Shown here: piece by piece, positions 16,938 to 25,050 of the stretch | How the letters are laid out: every line of letters begins with the position of its first letter | How positions within the stretch are numbered: the stretch's first letter is position 1 | Source of the DNA: DASYGT01 sp035999365 | GTDB taxonomy: Bacteria > Actinomycetota > Actinomycetes > Mycobacteriales > Jatrophihabitantaceae | DNA: 36,471 nt | Reading direction: 5' to 3' | Assembly: GCA_035999365.1 (NCBI GenBank) | Contig: DASYGT010000040.1 | Location: 1 to 36,471 of the forward strand | Made by a program: the position numbers and the translations under genes | The notes under the pieces: generated by a model | The model's database searches: none | Told to the model about the DNA's origin: nothing | What the model saw: only the letters and a program-made list of their open reading frames with translations

Positions 16938-16939
16938 AG

Positions 16940-16968
16940 CCCTTCGTGCATCGCACGGGGGGTTTTTT
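16940..16968 (+). terminator. Intrinsic terminator of ilvB attenuator
   Basis: CCCTTCGTGC (16940-16949) pairs with GCACGGGGGG (16953-16962) across loop ATC, ten pairs with two G-U, followed directly by TTTTTT (16963-16968). It lies 68 bases before ilvB and would stop transcription when branched-chain amino acids are plentiful. Confidence 0.9.
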
Positions 16969-17036
16969 GTTGGGCTGACGGCGCCGGCAACGCCCCGCAC
17001 CATCGCTGGAATCGACATCACGGAAGGTCCGCCGCA

Positions 17037-18788
17037 ATGACCGAATCGGGTATCACCGGAGCGCAAGCACTGGTCCGTTCACTCGAACAGGTCGGCGCCG
17101 ATGTCGTATTCGGCATTCCGGGCGGTGCAATCCTCCCGGCCTACGACCCGCTGTATGACTCCACGAAGGTCCGGCACATCCTCGTCCGCCACGAGCAGGG
17201 CGCAGGGCATGCCGCAGAGGGTTACGCGCAGGCCACCGGCAAGGTCGGCGTCTGCATGGCAACGTCCGGACCGGGGGCGACGAACCTGGTCACGCCGATC
17301 GCCGACGCGTACATGGACTCGGTTCCGATGGTCGCGATCACGGGGCAGGTGGGCCGCGCGTTCATCGGTACCGATGCCTTCCAAGAGGCCGACATCTCCG
17401 GCATCACGCTGCCGATCACGAAGCACAACTTCCTGGTCCAACACGCCGACGACATTCCGCAGGCGATCGCCGAGGCGTTCCACCTCGCCGGCACCGGCCG
17501 CCCGGGCCCCGTGCTCGTCGACCTGCCGAAGGACGTGCTGCAGGAGCAGACGCACTTCAACTGGCCGCCGCGCATGGATCTGCCCGGATACCGCCCCGTG
17601 ACCCGGCCACACGGCAAGCAGGTGCGCGAAGCCGCTCGGCTGATCGCCAACGCCAACCGGCCGGTGCTCTACGTGGGCGGTGGCGTGCTCAAGGGGCGAG
17701 CTACCCGCGAGCTGCGTCAACTTGCCGAGCTGAGCGGCATTCCGGTGGTCACGACCTTGATGGCCCGCGGCGCCTTCCCGGACAGTCACCAGCAACACCT
17801 CGGCATGCCGGGCATGCATGGTTCGGTGTCCGCCGTGACCGCGCTGCAGAAGGCCGATCTGCTGATCGCGCTCGGCACCCGGTTCGACGACCGGGTGACG
17901 GGCAAGCTCGCGTCGTTCGCGCCCAACGCGTTGATCGTGCACGCCGACATCGATCCGGCCGAGATCGGCAAGAACCGCGTCGCTGACGTGCCCATCGTCG
18001 GCGACGTCCGCGAGGTGCTCGTCGAACTCATCCCGGCGCTCGAGGCCGAGTACGCCGCCGGGCACCGCGCCGACCTCACCGGCTGGTGGCGCCAAATCGA
18101 CCAGTGGCGCGACACCTACCCCCTTGGCTACGCAGAGCCGACCGACGGCACGCTGGCACCGCAGTACGTCATCGAGCGGCTGGGCGCCATCGCCGGACCG
18201 GAGACGATCTTCGCCGCGGGTGTCGGGCAGCACCAGATGTGGGCGGCCCAGTTCATCAAGTACGAGAACCCGTACACCTGGCTCAACTCCGGCGGCGCCG
18301 GAACGATGGGGTACGCGGTGCCCGCCGCGATGGGGGCCAAGGTCGGCTGCCCGGACACGCTGGTGTGGGCGATCGACGGCGACGGCTGCTTCCAGATGAC
18401 CAATCAGGAACTCGCCACGTGCGCGATCGAGAACATCCCGATCAAGGTGGCTGTCATCAACAACGGCAACCTCGGCATGGTGCGGCAGTGGCAGACCCTG
18501 TTCTACGAAGAGCGTTACAGCAATACCGAACTCGGCACCCACAAACACCGGATCCCTGACTTCGTGAAGCTGGCCGACGCGCTCGGCTGCGCGGGCCTGC
18601 GCTGTGAGTCCAAGGGCGACGTCGATGCCACCATCGAGAAGGCGATGGCGATCAACGACCAGCCCGTCGTCGTGGACTTCACCGTCGGCGCCGACGCGAT
18701 GGTCTGGCCGATGGTCGCCGCAGGTGCCAGCAACGACGACATCCAGGCAGCCCGTGACATCCGGCCCGTCTACGAGGACGACGAGTGA
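17037..18788 (+). CDS. ilvB: Acetolactate synthase (AHAS) large catalytic subunit IlvB
   Basis: IlvB condenses pyruvate with pyruvate or 2-oxobutyrate using thiamine diphosphate, FAD and Mg2+. The 583-residue protein shows the N-terminal ThDP domain with GIPGGAILPAYD and the cofactor-activating Glu53 in VRHEQGAGHAAEGYA, then TSGPGATNLVTPIADAYMDS. FAD-domain motifs are LGMPGMHG and GTRFDDRVTGK. The C-terminal ThDP signature is IDGDGCFQMTNQELATCAI with VINNGNLGMVRQW. GGAAGG (17022-17027) is the Shine-Dalgarno ahead of ATG 17037. The gene lies behind a leader-peptide attenuator. Unlike most actinomycetes, ilvN is not next; a racemase-family gene intervenes. Confidence 0.97.
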   Translation: MTESGITGAQALVRSLEQVGADVVFGIPGGAILPAYDPLYDSTKVRHILVRHEQGAGHAAEGYAQATGKVGVCMATSGPGATNLVTPIADAYMDSVPMVAITGQVGRAFIGTDAFQEADISGITLPITKHNFLVQHADDIPQAIAEAFHLAGTGRPGPVLVDLPKDVLQEQTHFNWPPRMDLPGYRPVTRPHGKQVREAARLIANANRPVLYVGGGVLKGRATRELRQLAELSGIPVVTTLMARGAFPDSHQQHLGMPGMHGSVSAVTALQKADLLIALGTRFDDRVTGKLASFAPNALIVHADIDPAEIGKNRVADVPIVGDVREVLVELIPALEAEYAAGHRADLTGWWRQIDQWRDTYPLGYAEPTDGTLAPQYVIERLGAIAGPETIFAAGVGQHQMWAAQFIKYENPYTWLNSGGAGTMGYAVPAAMGAKVGCPDTLVWAIDGDGCFQMTNQELATCAIENIPIKVAVINNGNLGMVRQWQTLFYEERYSNTELGTHKHRIPDFVKLADALGCAGLRCESKGDVDATIEKAMAINDQPVVVDFTVGADAMVWPMVAAGASNDDIQAARDIRPVYEDDE

Positions 18789-18804
18789 GCGGCGAGGCTC
18801 GGCG

Positions 18805-19503
18805 ATGAAGCGTCTCGGTCTGGTCGGGGGGACGAGCTGGGTATCGAGTGAGCACTACTACCGCATCCTCAACGAGGGTGTCGCTGCGCGCGTCGGCGGG
18901 TCGGCCAGCGCACCCGTCACCCTGTGGTCGCTCGAGTTCGGCGAGTTCGCCCGTCTACAGCACGCCAGTGAATGGGACGGGGTCGCCCGGATCCTTGCCG
19001 ACGCGGCGCGCCGGCTGGTGGATGCCGGTTGTGAGGGAATCGCACTGGCAGCCAACACGCCGCATCTGCGTTCCGACGACGTCCGCGCCGCGATCGGCGA
19101 CGTGCCGTTCCTCGACCTCGTCGAGCTCACGGCTGATGCGGTGGCGGGGTACCGCCGTGTCGGGCTGCTGGGCACCCGTTTCACCATGACAAGCGCGCTG
19201 TTCCCGGACAGATTCGCCGCGCGCGGTGTCGAGGTCGTCGTTCCCGGTGACGACGAACAACAGCGTGTGCACGAGCTGATCTACGACGAGCTGACCCGCG
19301 GCGTTGTCTCCGAACAGGCCAGGGCCGACTACCTCGTGGCGATCGACAAGCTCGTCGCCGAGGGAGCCGAGGCGGTCGTGCTCGCCTGCACAGAGCAGGG
19401 GTTGCTGCTGCACGACGGGGACGCAGCGGTGCCACTGATCGACACGACCGAGGTCCACTGCCGGGCATTGCTCGAGTTCATCCTGGAAGGCAGCGACGCA
19501 TGA
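18805..19503 (+). CDS. Aspartate/glutamate racemase-family protein with Ala at the first catalytic position
   Basis: This 232-residue protein is of the PLP-independent Asp/Glu racemase family (YgeA-like). It begins with GLVGGTSWVSSEHYYRILNE. The second catalytic cysteine is present as Cys195 in VVLACTEQGLLL, and the motif IALAANTPHLRS is at 79-90. The position before Asn84, Cys in classical aspartate racemases and Thr in E. coli YgeA, is Ala83 here. One-sided chemistry, altered substrate or a non-racemase role is therefore possible. It starts 16 bases after ilvB and its stop overlaps the ilvN ATG (ATGA), so it is inside the AHAS transcription unit. A link to branched-chain synthesis is inferred from position only. 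Confidence 0.82.
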   Translation: MKRLGLVGGTSWVSSEHYYRILNEGVAARVGGSASAPVTLWSLEFGEFARLQHASEWDGVARILADAARRLVDAGCEGIALAANTPHLRSDDVRAAIGDVPFLDLVELTADAVAGYRRVGLLGTRFTMTSALFPDRFAARGVEVVVPGDDEQQRVHELIYDELTRGVVSEQARADYLVAIDKLVAEGAEAVVLACTEQGLLLHDGDAAVPLIDTTEVHCRALLEFILEGSDA

Positions 19504-20024
19504 GCACGCACACCCTGTCCGTTCTGGTCGAGAACAAGCCAGGCGTCCTCGCTCGGGTTGCCGGCCTGTTCAGCAGGCGCGGATTCAATATCGAATCACT
19601 GGCCGTCGGGCCGACCGAGCACGAGGAGATCTCGCGCATCACGATCCTGGTGAGCGTCGAGGGCACGGTGCTCGAGCAGGTCACGAAGCAACTCAACAAG
19701 CTCATCAACGTCCTCAAGATCGTCGAACTGGACGAGCGGCAGGCGGTCCAGCGTGAGCTGCTGCTCGTCAAGGTTCGTGCCGACGAGACGAGCCGTCGTG
19801 ACGTGCTGCAGATCGTCGAGCTGTTCGGTGCTCGTGTCGTCGACGTCGGACCGGACGCGCTGATCGTCGAGCAGACCGGACGACCTGACAAGCTGGACGC
19901 GATGCTGAAGATGCTCGAGCCGTACGGCATTCGCGAGATGGTCCAGTCCGGCATGGTCGCGCTCGGCCGCGGTCCACGCTCGATGTCGCAGACCGCGCTG
20001 CGGGCGGTCGACAAGCCCGCCTGA
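19500..20024 (+). CDS. ilvN: Acetolactate synthase small regulatory subunit IlvN
   Basis: IlvN binds the IlvB catalytic subunit, raises its activity and confers valine feedback inhibition. The 174-residue protein has an N-terminal ACT domain (HTLSVLVENKPGVLARVAGL, then FNIESLAVGPTE) and the second small-subunit domain with ELLLVKVRADETSRRDVLQI, VDVGPDALIVEQTG and GIREMVQSGMVALGRG. This is the normal length for the family. The ATG overlaps the stop of the racemase-family gene, so its translation probably depends on that gene rather than on ilvB. Confidence 0.96.
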   Translation: MSTHTLSVLVENKPGVLARVAGLFSRRGFNIESLAVGPTEHEEISRITILVSVEGTVLEQVTKQLNKLINVLKIVELDERQAVQRELLLVKVRADETSRRDVLQIVELFGARVVDVGPDALIVEQTGRPDKLDAMLKMLEPYGIREMVQSGMVALGRGPRSMSQTALRAVDKPA

Positions 20025-20097
20025 ACGTCCCACCCGAACTGATACCCGATCCGTCCACGCACAGACACAGTCAGCCAAGACAGGGAGAACCGCCAGC

Positions 20098-21129
20098 ATG
20101 GCAGTGGAGATCTTCTACGACGACGACGCAGATCTGACGATCGTCCAGGGCCGCAAGGTGGCCGTACTCGGGTACGGCAGCCAGGGGCACGCACATGCCC
20201 TGTCACTGCGTGATTCCGGTGTCGACGTGCGCGTCGGACTGCCCGAAGGCTCCAAGAGCCGGGCGAAGGCCGAGGACGAGGGCCTGCGCGTCCTGACGCC
20301 CGCTGAGGCCTCGGCCGAGGCCGACCTGATCATGGTGCTGGCTCCCGACCCAGCTCAGCGCAAGCTGTACGCCGAGGCGATCGAGCCGAATCTGCGCGAC
20401 GGTGACGCGATCTTCTTCGGCCACGGCTTCAACATCCGCTTCGGCTACATCAAGCCTCCGGCAGGTGTTGACGTCGCCATGGTCGCCCCGAAGGGCCCCG
20501 GGCATCTGGTGCGTCGGCAATTCGTCGACGGCAAGGGTGTGCCGGTGCTGGTCGCCGTCGAACAGGATGCCTCGGGCAATGCCTTTTCGCTCGCCCTCTC
20601 CTACGCGAAGGCGATCGGCGGAACGCGCGCTGGCGCGATCAAGACGACCTTCACCGAAGAGACCGAGACCGACCTCTTCGGTGAGCAGGCGGTGCTGTGC
20701 GGCGGCGCGTCGCAGCTGGTCATGTACGGCTTCGAGGTGCTGACGGAAGCTGGCTACCAGCCCGAGGTCGCCTACTTCGAGTGCCTGCACGAGCTGAAGC
20801 TCATCGTCGACCTCATGTACGAGGGCGGTATCGCCAAACAGCGCTGGTCGGTGTCGGACACCGCCGAGTACGGCGACTACGTGTCCGGGCCTCGCGTGAT
20901 CGACCCGCACGTGAAGCAGAACATGCAGGACGTGCTCGCTGACATCCGTAGCGGTGCGTTCGCCGAGCGGTTCATCGCCGACCAGGATGCCGGGGCGCCC
21001 GAGTTCGCCGCCCTGCGCACCAAGGGCGAGCAGCACCCGATTGAGGACACCGGGCGCAAGCTGCGCGGGCTCATGTCGTGGGTGCAGACCAGCGACGACG
21101 ACTACACCGAAGGAACTGCAGCGCGATGA
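20098..21129 (+). CDS. ilvC: Ketol-acid reductoisomerase IlvC
   Basis: IlvC isomerises and reduces acetolactate or acetohydroxybutyrate with NADPH and Mg2+. The 343-residue protein is the class I (short) form. The Rossmann loop is VAVLGYGSQGHAHALSLRDS (21-40). The knotted C-terminal domain shows KTTFTEETETDLFGEQAVLC, EVAYFECLHELKLIVDLMYE and SDTAEYGDY, carrying the Mg-binding Asp/Glu residues. An AGGGAG Shine-Dalgarno precedes ATG 20098 within a 73-base gap after ilvN. Its stop overlaps the leuB start (ATGA). Confidence 0.97.
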   Translation: MAVEIFYDDDADLTIVQGRKVAVLGYGSQGHAHALSLRDSGVDVRVGLPEGSKSRAKAEDEGLRVLTPAEASAEADLIMVLAPDPAQRKLYAEAIEPNLRDGDAIFFGHGFNIRFGYIKPPAGVDVAMVAPKGPGHLVRRQFVDGKGVPVLVAVEQDASGNAFSLALSYAKAIGGTRAGAIKTTFTEETETDLFGEQAVLCGGASQLVMYGFEVLTEAGYQPEVAYFECLHELKLIVDLMYEGGIAKQRWSVSDTAEYGDYVSGPRVIDPHVKQNMQDVLADIRSGAFAERFIADQDAGAPEFAALRTKGEQHPIEDTGRKLRGLMSWVQTSDDDYTEGTAAR

Positions 21130-22148
21130 AGCTCGGCGTGATCCCTGGCGACGGGATCGGGATCGAGGTCACCGAACAGGCGCTGCGCGTATTGAACGCG
21201 GTAGTACCTGATGTCCGCGCCGAGCACTACGACCTCGGCGCGGCGCGGTGGCATCGAACGGGCGAGACGCTGCCGGACTCGGTGCTCGCCGAGCTGAGCG
21301 GCCAGGACGCGATCCTGCTCGGGGCCGTCGGCGATCCGACCGTGCCGTCCGGAGTGCTCGAACGCGGGCTGCTGCTGCGGCTGCGGTTCGAGTTGGACCA
21401 CTACGTGAATCTGCGGCCGGCGCGGCTGTACCCCGGCGTTGCCACTCCGCTCGCGGGGGAGCCAGAGATCGACTTCGTCGTCGTGCGTGAGGGCACTGAA
21501 GGCCCGTACACCGGCAACGGCGGGGCCCTGAGAAAGGGAACGCCGCACGAGGTCGCCACGGAGGTGAGCGTGAACACCGCCTTCGGCGTCGAGCGGGTGG
21601 TGCGCGACGCGTTCGCACGCGCGCAGGCGCGACCGCGCAAGCACCTGACCCTGGTGCACAAGAACAACGTGCTCACCTATGCCGGAGACCTGTGGTTCCG
21701 CACGGTGCAGGCGGTCCACGCGGACTTCAGCGACGTCACCGTCGCCTATAACCACGTCGACGCTGCGACGATCTACCTCGTCACCGACCCCGGCCGGTAC
21801 GACGTGATCGTCACCGACAACCTGTTCGGCGACATCATCACCGACCTTGCCGCGGCGATCGCCGGGGGCATCGGCCTTGCCGCGAGCGGCAACCTCGACC
21901 CGACGGGAGCCCATCCGTCCATGTTCGAGCCAGTGCACGGGTCGGCACCTGACATTGCCGGCCAGGGCAAGGCAGACCCGACGGCGGCAGTTCTGTCCGT
22001 CGCCATGCTGCTGTCGCATGTCGGCAAGAACGACGCGGCGTCCAGAGTTGAAGCCGCCGTGGCCGCTGACCTGGCCAGCCGCGATCCGCGGGGACCGGGC
22101 ACCACCGCAGAGATCGGCGAGCGGCTGGCCAAGGCCGCCGCAGGCTGA
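21126..22148 (+). CDS. leuB: 3-isopropylmalate dehydrogenase LeuB
   Basis: LeuB oxidatively decarboxylates 3-isopropylmalate in leucine synthesis; the same enzyme normally handles 3-methylmalate in the citramalate route. The 340-residue protein is the short actinobacterial type: GVIPGDGIGIEVTEQAL at the start, the Arg-rich substrate loop LERGLLLRLRFELDHYVNLR, REGTEGPYTGNGG, HKNNVLTYAGDLW with catalytic Lys, and DNLFGDIITDLAAAI with metal-binding Asp, then EPVHGSAPDIAGQG. ATG 21126 overlaps the ilvC stop, so it is coupled. In M. tuberculosis serA lies between ilvC and leuB; here it is absent. Confidence 0.95.
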   Translation: MKLGVIPGDGIGIEVTEQALRVLNAVVPDVRAEHYDLGAARWHRTGETLPDSVLAELSGQDAILLGAVGDPTVPSGVLERGLLLRLRFELDHYVNLRPARLYPGVATPLAGEPEIDFVVVREGTEGPYTGNGGALRKGTPHEVATEVSVNTAFGVERVVRDAFARAQARPRKHLTLVHKNNVLTYAGDLWFRTVQAVHADFSDVTVAYNHVDAATIYLVTDPGRYDVIVTDNLFGDIITDLAAAIAGGIGLAASGNLDPTGAHPSMFEPVHGSAPDIAGQGKADPTAAVLSVAMLLSHVGKNDAASRVEAAVAADLASRDPRGPGTTAEIGERLAKAAAG

Positions 22149-22192
22149 CCCGCCCTTCCCCGTCCAGGAAATCGATCCGAAGGACACTCGAG

Positions 22193-23779
22193 ATGCAGAG
22201 CGACGAGTTCCACGTCTTCGACACGACGTTGCGCGACGGTGCGCAGCGCGAAGGCATCACGTACTCGGTCGCCGACAAGCTCGCGGTTGCGCGGCTGCTC
22301 GATCAGCTCGGCGTCGGCTTCATCGAAGGTGGATGGCCGGGCGCGATGCCCAAGGACACCGAGTTCTTCAGCCGGGCCGCCGACGGTGAGCTCACCCTGA
22401 AGCATGCGGTGCTCGTTGCGTTCGGCGCCACGCGCAAAGCAGGCGTGCCCGTCCAGGACGACCCGCAGGTGCGGGCGCTGCTCGACTCGCGCGCGTCGGT
22501 GGTGACGCTCGTCGCGAAGTCCGACGTCTGGCACGTCGAGCGGGCCCTGCGGACGACGCTCGACGAGAACCTCGCGATGGTCCGTGACACGGTCGCCTTC
22601 CTGCGCGGGGAGGGGCGCAGGGTCTTCCTCGATTGCGAGCACTTCTTCGACGGGTATCGCCACGATCGCGACTACGGCGTACGAGTACTGGACGCCGCGG
22701 CAGAGGCGGGTGCCGATGTCGGTGTCATGTGCGACACCAACGGCGGCATGCTGCCGATGGATGTCGAGGCGATCGTGTCCGACGTTCGCCAACGGGCGGC
22801 AATCCGGCTCGGCATCCACACCCAGGACGACACCGGCTGTGCCGTCGCGAACACCCTCGCAGCCGTGCATGCGGGGGCAACGCATGTCCAGGGCACGGCG
22901 AACGGGTACGGCGAACGGGCCGGCAACGCCGACATCTTCGCCGTGATCGGCGGACTCGTCACCAAGATGGGGCGAGATGTACTGCCGGAAGGCTGCCTGG
23001 CCGAGATGCAACGTGTGGCGCACGCGATCGCGGAGATCGCGAACCTGTCACCGGACGCGCACGCGCCTTACGTCGGATCGTCGGCATTCGCGCACAAGGC
23101 CGGACTGCATGCGTCGGCGATCAAGGTCTCGCCCGAGCTCTACAACCATCTCGACCCGTCCCGCGTGGGCAACGATCAGCGCATCCTCGTCACGGAGATG
23201 GCCGGCCGCGCGTCGATCGAGCTGAAGTCCCGCGAGCTCGGCGTCGATGTCTCCTCGCACCCTGAGGTCGTCGCGCGGGTCGTTGATCGGATCAAGGATC
23301 GTGAGGCGGCGGGCTGGTCGTACGAGGCCGCCGACGCGTCGTTCGAACTTCTCCTGCGCGACGAACTCGGTGGCGCAGAGCCGGCGCCGTTCGAGGTCGA
23401 GTCCTACCGGGTGACGGTCGACCGCCGTGACGACGGGTCGATCGTCAGCGAGGCGACGGTCAAGGTCTTCGCCGGCGGCCAGCGGTCGATCTCCACCGAG
23501 GAGGGCAACGGCCCGGTCAATGCGCTCGACCGCGCGCTGCGCAAGGCGCTCGAACGGGTATACCCGCGATTGGCAGAGCTCGAGCTGACCGACTACAAGG
23601 TGCGCATCATGCCAGGGCGTCACGGCACGGATGCGGTGACGCGCGTGCTGATCGAAACGTCCGATCGGCAGGATGAGTGGACGACTGTCGGGGTGCACAG
23701 CAACGTCATCGAGGCGTCGTGGCTCGCGCTGCACGACGCCGTGCGGTACGGGCTACTCCGCGAGCCGGGCGGCGCGTGA
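22193..23779 (+). CDS. cimA: (R)-citramalate synthase CimA
   Basis: CimA condenses pyruvate and acetyl-CoA to citramalate, giving 2-oxobutyrate for isoleucine without threonine deaminase. The 528-residue length fits CimA better than IPM synthase or homocitrate synthase. The DRE-TIM barrel is shown by DTTLRDGAQREGITYS (10-25), FIEGGWPGAMPKD, GVMCDTNGGMLP, GIHTQDDTGCAVANTLAA and GTANGYGERAGNAD. The C-terminal LeuA-type regulatory domain begins near residue 400 (ESYRVTVDRR, EGNGPVNALDRALRKAL). A GAAGGA Shine-Dalgarno precedes the ATG. It follows leuB, which can act on a later intermediate of the same path. Its 3' end overlaps an opposite gene by 27 bases. Confidence 0.93.
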   Translation: MQSDEFHVFDTTLRDGAQREGITYSVADKLAVARLLDQLGVGFIEGGWPGAMPKDTEFFSRAADGELTLKHAVLVAFGATRKAGVPVQDDPQVRALLDSRASVVTLVAKSDVWHVERALRTTLDENLAMVRDTVAFLRGEGRRVFLDCEHFFDGYRHDRDYGVRVLDAAAEAGADVGVMCDTNGGMLPMDVEAIVSDVRQRAAIRLGIHTQDDTGCAVANTLAAVHAGATHVQGTANGYGERAGNADIFAVIGGLVTKMGRDVLPEGCLAEMQRVAHAIAEIANLSPDAHAPYVGSSAFAHKAGLHASAIKVSPELYNHLDPSRVGNDQRILVTEMAGRASIELKSRELGVDVSSHPEVVARVVDRIKDREAAGWSYEAADASFELLLRDELGGAEPAPFEVESYRVTVDRRDDGSIVSEATVKVFAGGQRSISTEEGNGPVNALDRALRKALERVYPRLAELELTDYKVRIMPGRHGTDAVTRVLIETSDRQDEWTTVGVHSNVIEASWLALHDAVRYGLLREPGGA

Positions 23780-24193
23780 TCTCGCCGGATCGGGCCGCAT
23801 AGCGGCAAGCACGCAGGTCTGACAGTCGTGCGTGCAGTCGCGGCCGGTGCCGTCGTGCGCGCACGTCTCGCCCCTCACCTGCATCTCGTTCGGGTCGTGA
23901 TCGTGCCCGCAACCGCACATGCTTGCTCCGTGCTGCTCGACCGTCGCCGTGATCGCTTCGTCCAGCTGCTGTTCGGCCACCTCGATCTTGACGCTGCGCA
24001 TCACTCCCCACGCCGTGAGCGCGAGAATGACGGCGATCGCGATGGACACGCCCGCGAAGATCCGCACGACACCGGGCGTCGTGCCTGTGGTGGCGACCAG
24101 GCCGACGGCAACGAACAGCATGGCGAACAAGCCGATGGTTGCCGCGAGCTGCCGCCGCTTGGCGATGGGGATGCCCGACAGCGAGGAACTCAC
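23753..24193 (-). CDS. Two-TM protein with Cys/His-rich C-terminal tail
   Basis: I do not recognise a named family; similar short proteins occur in other actinomycetes as hypotheticals. The 146-residue protein has a short basic N-terminus, two membrane helices (about residues 17-36 and 43-64), an acidic helix, then a tail rich in potential metal ligands: Cys at 93, 95, 111, 120, 124, 127 and His at 97, 99, 113, 122 (MCGCGHDHDPNEM and CTHDCQTC). The tail probably faces the cytoplasm and could bind zinc, copper or an Fe-S cluster; this is inference. The start is GTG 24193. It is convergent with cimA, overlapping it by 27 bases, and diverges from the FAH-family gene. Confidence 0.78.
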   Translation of the reverse strand: MSSSLSGIPIAKRRQLAATIGLFAMLFVAVGLVATTGTTPGVVRIFAGVSIAIAVILALTAWGVMRSVKIEVAEQQLDEAITATVEQHGASMCGCGHDHDPNEMQVRGETCAHDGTGRDCTHDCQTCVLAAMRPDPARSRAARLAE

Positions 24194-24223
24194 GTCGACC
24201 AGTATGCCGTGTGGGCGCGACGG

Positions 24224-24229
24224 TAGCGT
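24224..24229 (+). promoter_or_regulatory. -10 hexamer of leaderless FAH-gltX promoter
   Basis: TAGCGT ends eight bases before GTG 24238, consistent with leaderless transcription of the FAH-family gene and the coupled gltX. Confidence 0.5.
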
Positions 24230-24237
24230 GGACTCCC

Positions 24238-25050
24238 GTGCGCATCGCTCGGTTCGTTCACCCAGGTTCCTCGTCCACCCCGACCGGTGTCCTGTGGGGG
24301 ATTGTCGAGGGTTCGGACGATGCCGACATCGGTTCGCTCACGGTCGCCGCGATCGACGGGCATCCCTTCGGCTCGATCGCCTTCTCCGGCGACCGCTGGG
24401 CGCTGCCAGATGTCCGGCTCCTCTCGCCGATCCTGCCCAGCAAGGTCGTGGCGATCGGCAAGAACTACGCCGATCACGTCGCCGAGATGGCCGGTGGTGG
24501 CGCGCCCGAACCCCCGGCCACACCACTGATCTTCCTCAAGCCCTCGACGTCGGTGATCGGCACCGGCGACGCGATCCGGATTCCCGCGAACTCCGCTCGC
24601 GTCGATCATGAGGCCGAGCTGGCGATCGTCATCGGACGGCCGGCGCGTGACATCAGTCGCGAGGTGGCGATGTCGCACGTCCTCGGCTACACCGTCGCGA
24701 ACGATGTCACCGCCCGCGACCAGCAGAAGGCTGACGGGCAGTTCACGCGGGCGAAGGGGCACGACTCGTTCTGCCCGCTCGGTCCATGGATCGAGACGAT
24801 GCTCGACCCGACCGATCTGCGCGTCAGCGCACGGGTGAACGGTGAGCTTCGGCAGGACGGCCGCACGAGCCAGATGATCCACGACATCCCATCCATGATC
24901 GAGTTCATGTCCGGGGTCATGACACTGCTTCCGGGCGATGTGATCCTCACCGGCACGCCAGCCGGTGTCGGCCCGATCGTCGACGGTGACACCGTGACGA
25001 TCGAGATCGAGGGCATCGGCGAACTCACCAACCCGGTGCGCACCAAATGA
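24238..25050 (+). CDS. Fumarylacetoacetate hydrolase-family protein
   Basis: The 270-residue protein has the FAH C-terminal fold used by acylpyruvases, oxaloacetate decarboxylases and 2-hydroxyhepta-2,4-dienedioate isomerases. Visible are VVAIGKNYADHVAEM, PLIFLKPSTSVIGTGDAI, the metal-binding DHEAELAIVIG, YTVANDVTARDQQ, FCPLGPWI, and the end LLPGDVILTGTPAGVGPI. The substrate is unknown. The same gene pair, FAH-family followed by glutamyl-tRNA synthetase, is found in M. tuberculosis (Rv2993c-Rv2992c). It starts at GTG 24238, eight bases after a TAGCGT element, and overlaps gltX as ATGA. Confidence 0.9.
   Translation: MRIARFVHPGSSSTPTGVLWGIVEGSDDADIGSLTVAAIDGHPFGSIAFSGDRWALPDVRLLSPILPSKVVAIGKNYADHVAEMAGGGAPEPPATPLIFLKPSTSVIGTGDAIRIPANSARVDHEAELAIVIGRPARDISREVAMSHVLGYTVANDVTARDQQKADGQFTRAKGHDSFCPLGPWIETMLDPTDLRVSARVNGELRQDGRTSQMIHDIPSMIEFMSGVMTLLPGDVILTGTPAGVGPIVDGDTVTIEIEGIGELTNPVRTK

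Noticed and set aside
16868..17036. T-box riboswitch before ilvB
   Set aside because: No T-box sequence or specifier loop is seen. The leader peptide with regulatory codons explains the terminator.
17079..18548. Long leftward open frame (489 codons) over ilvB
   Set aside because: Antisense to an unmistakable AHAS large subunit, with no recognisable motif of its own.
21773..23023. Long leftward open frame over leuB and cimA
   Set aside because: Antisense shadow of two clearly identified enzymes.
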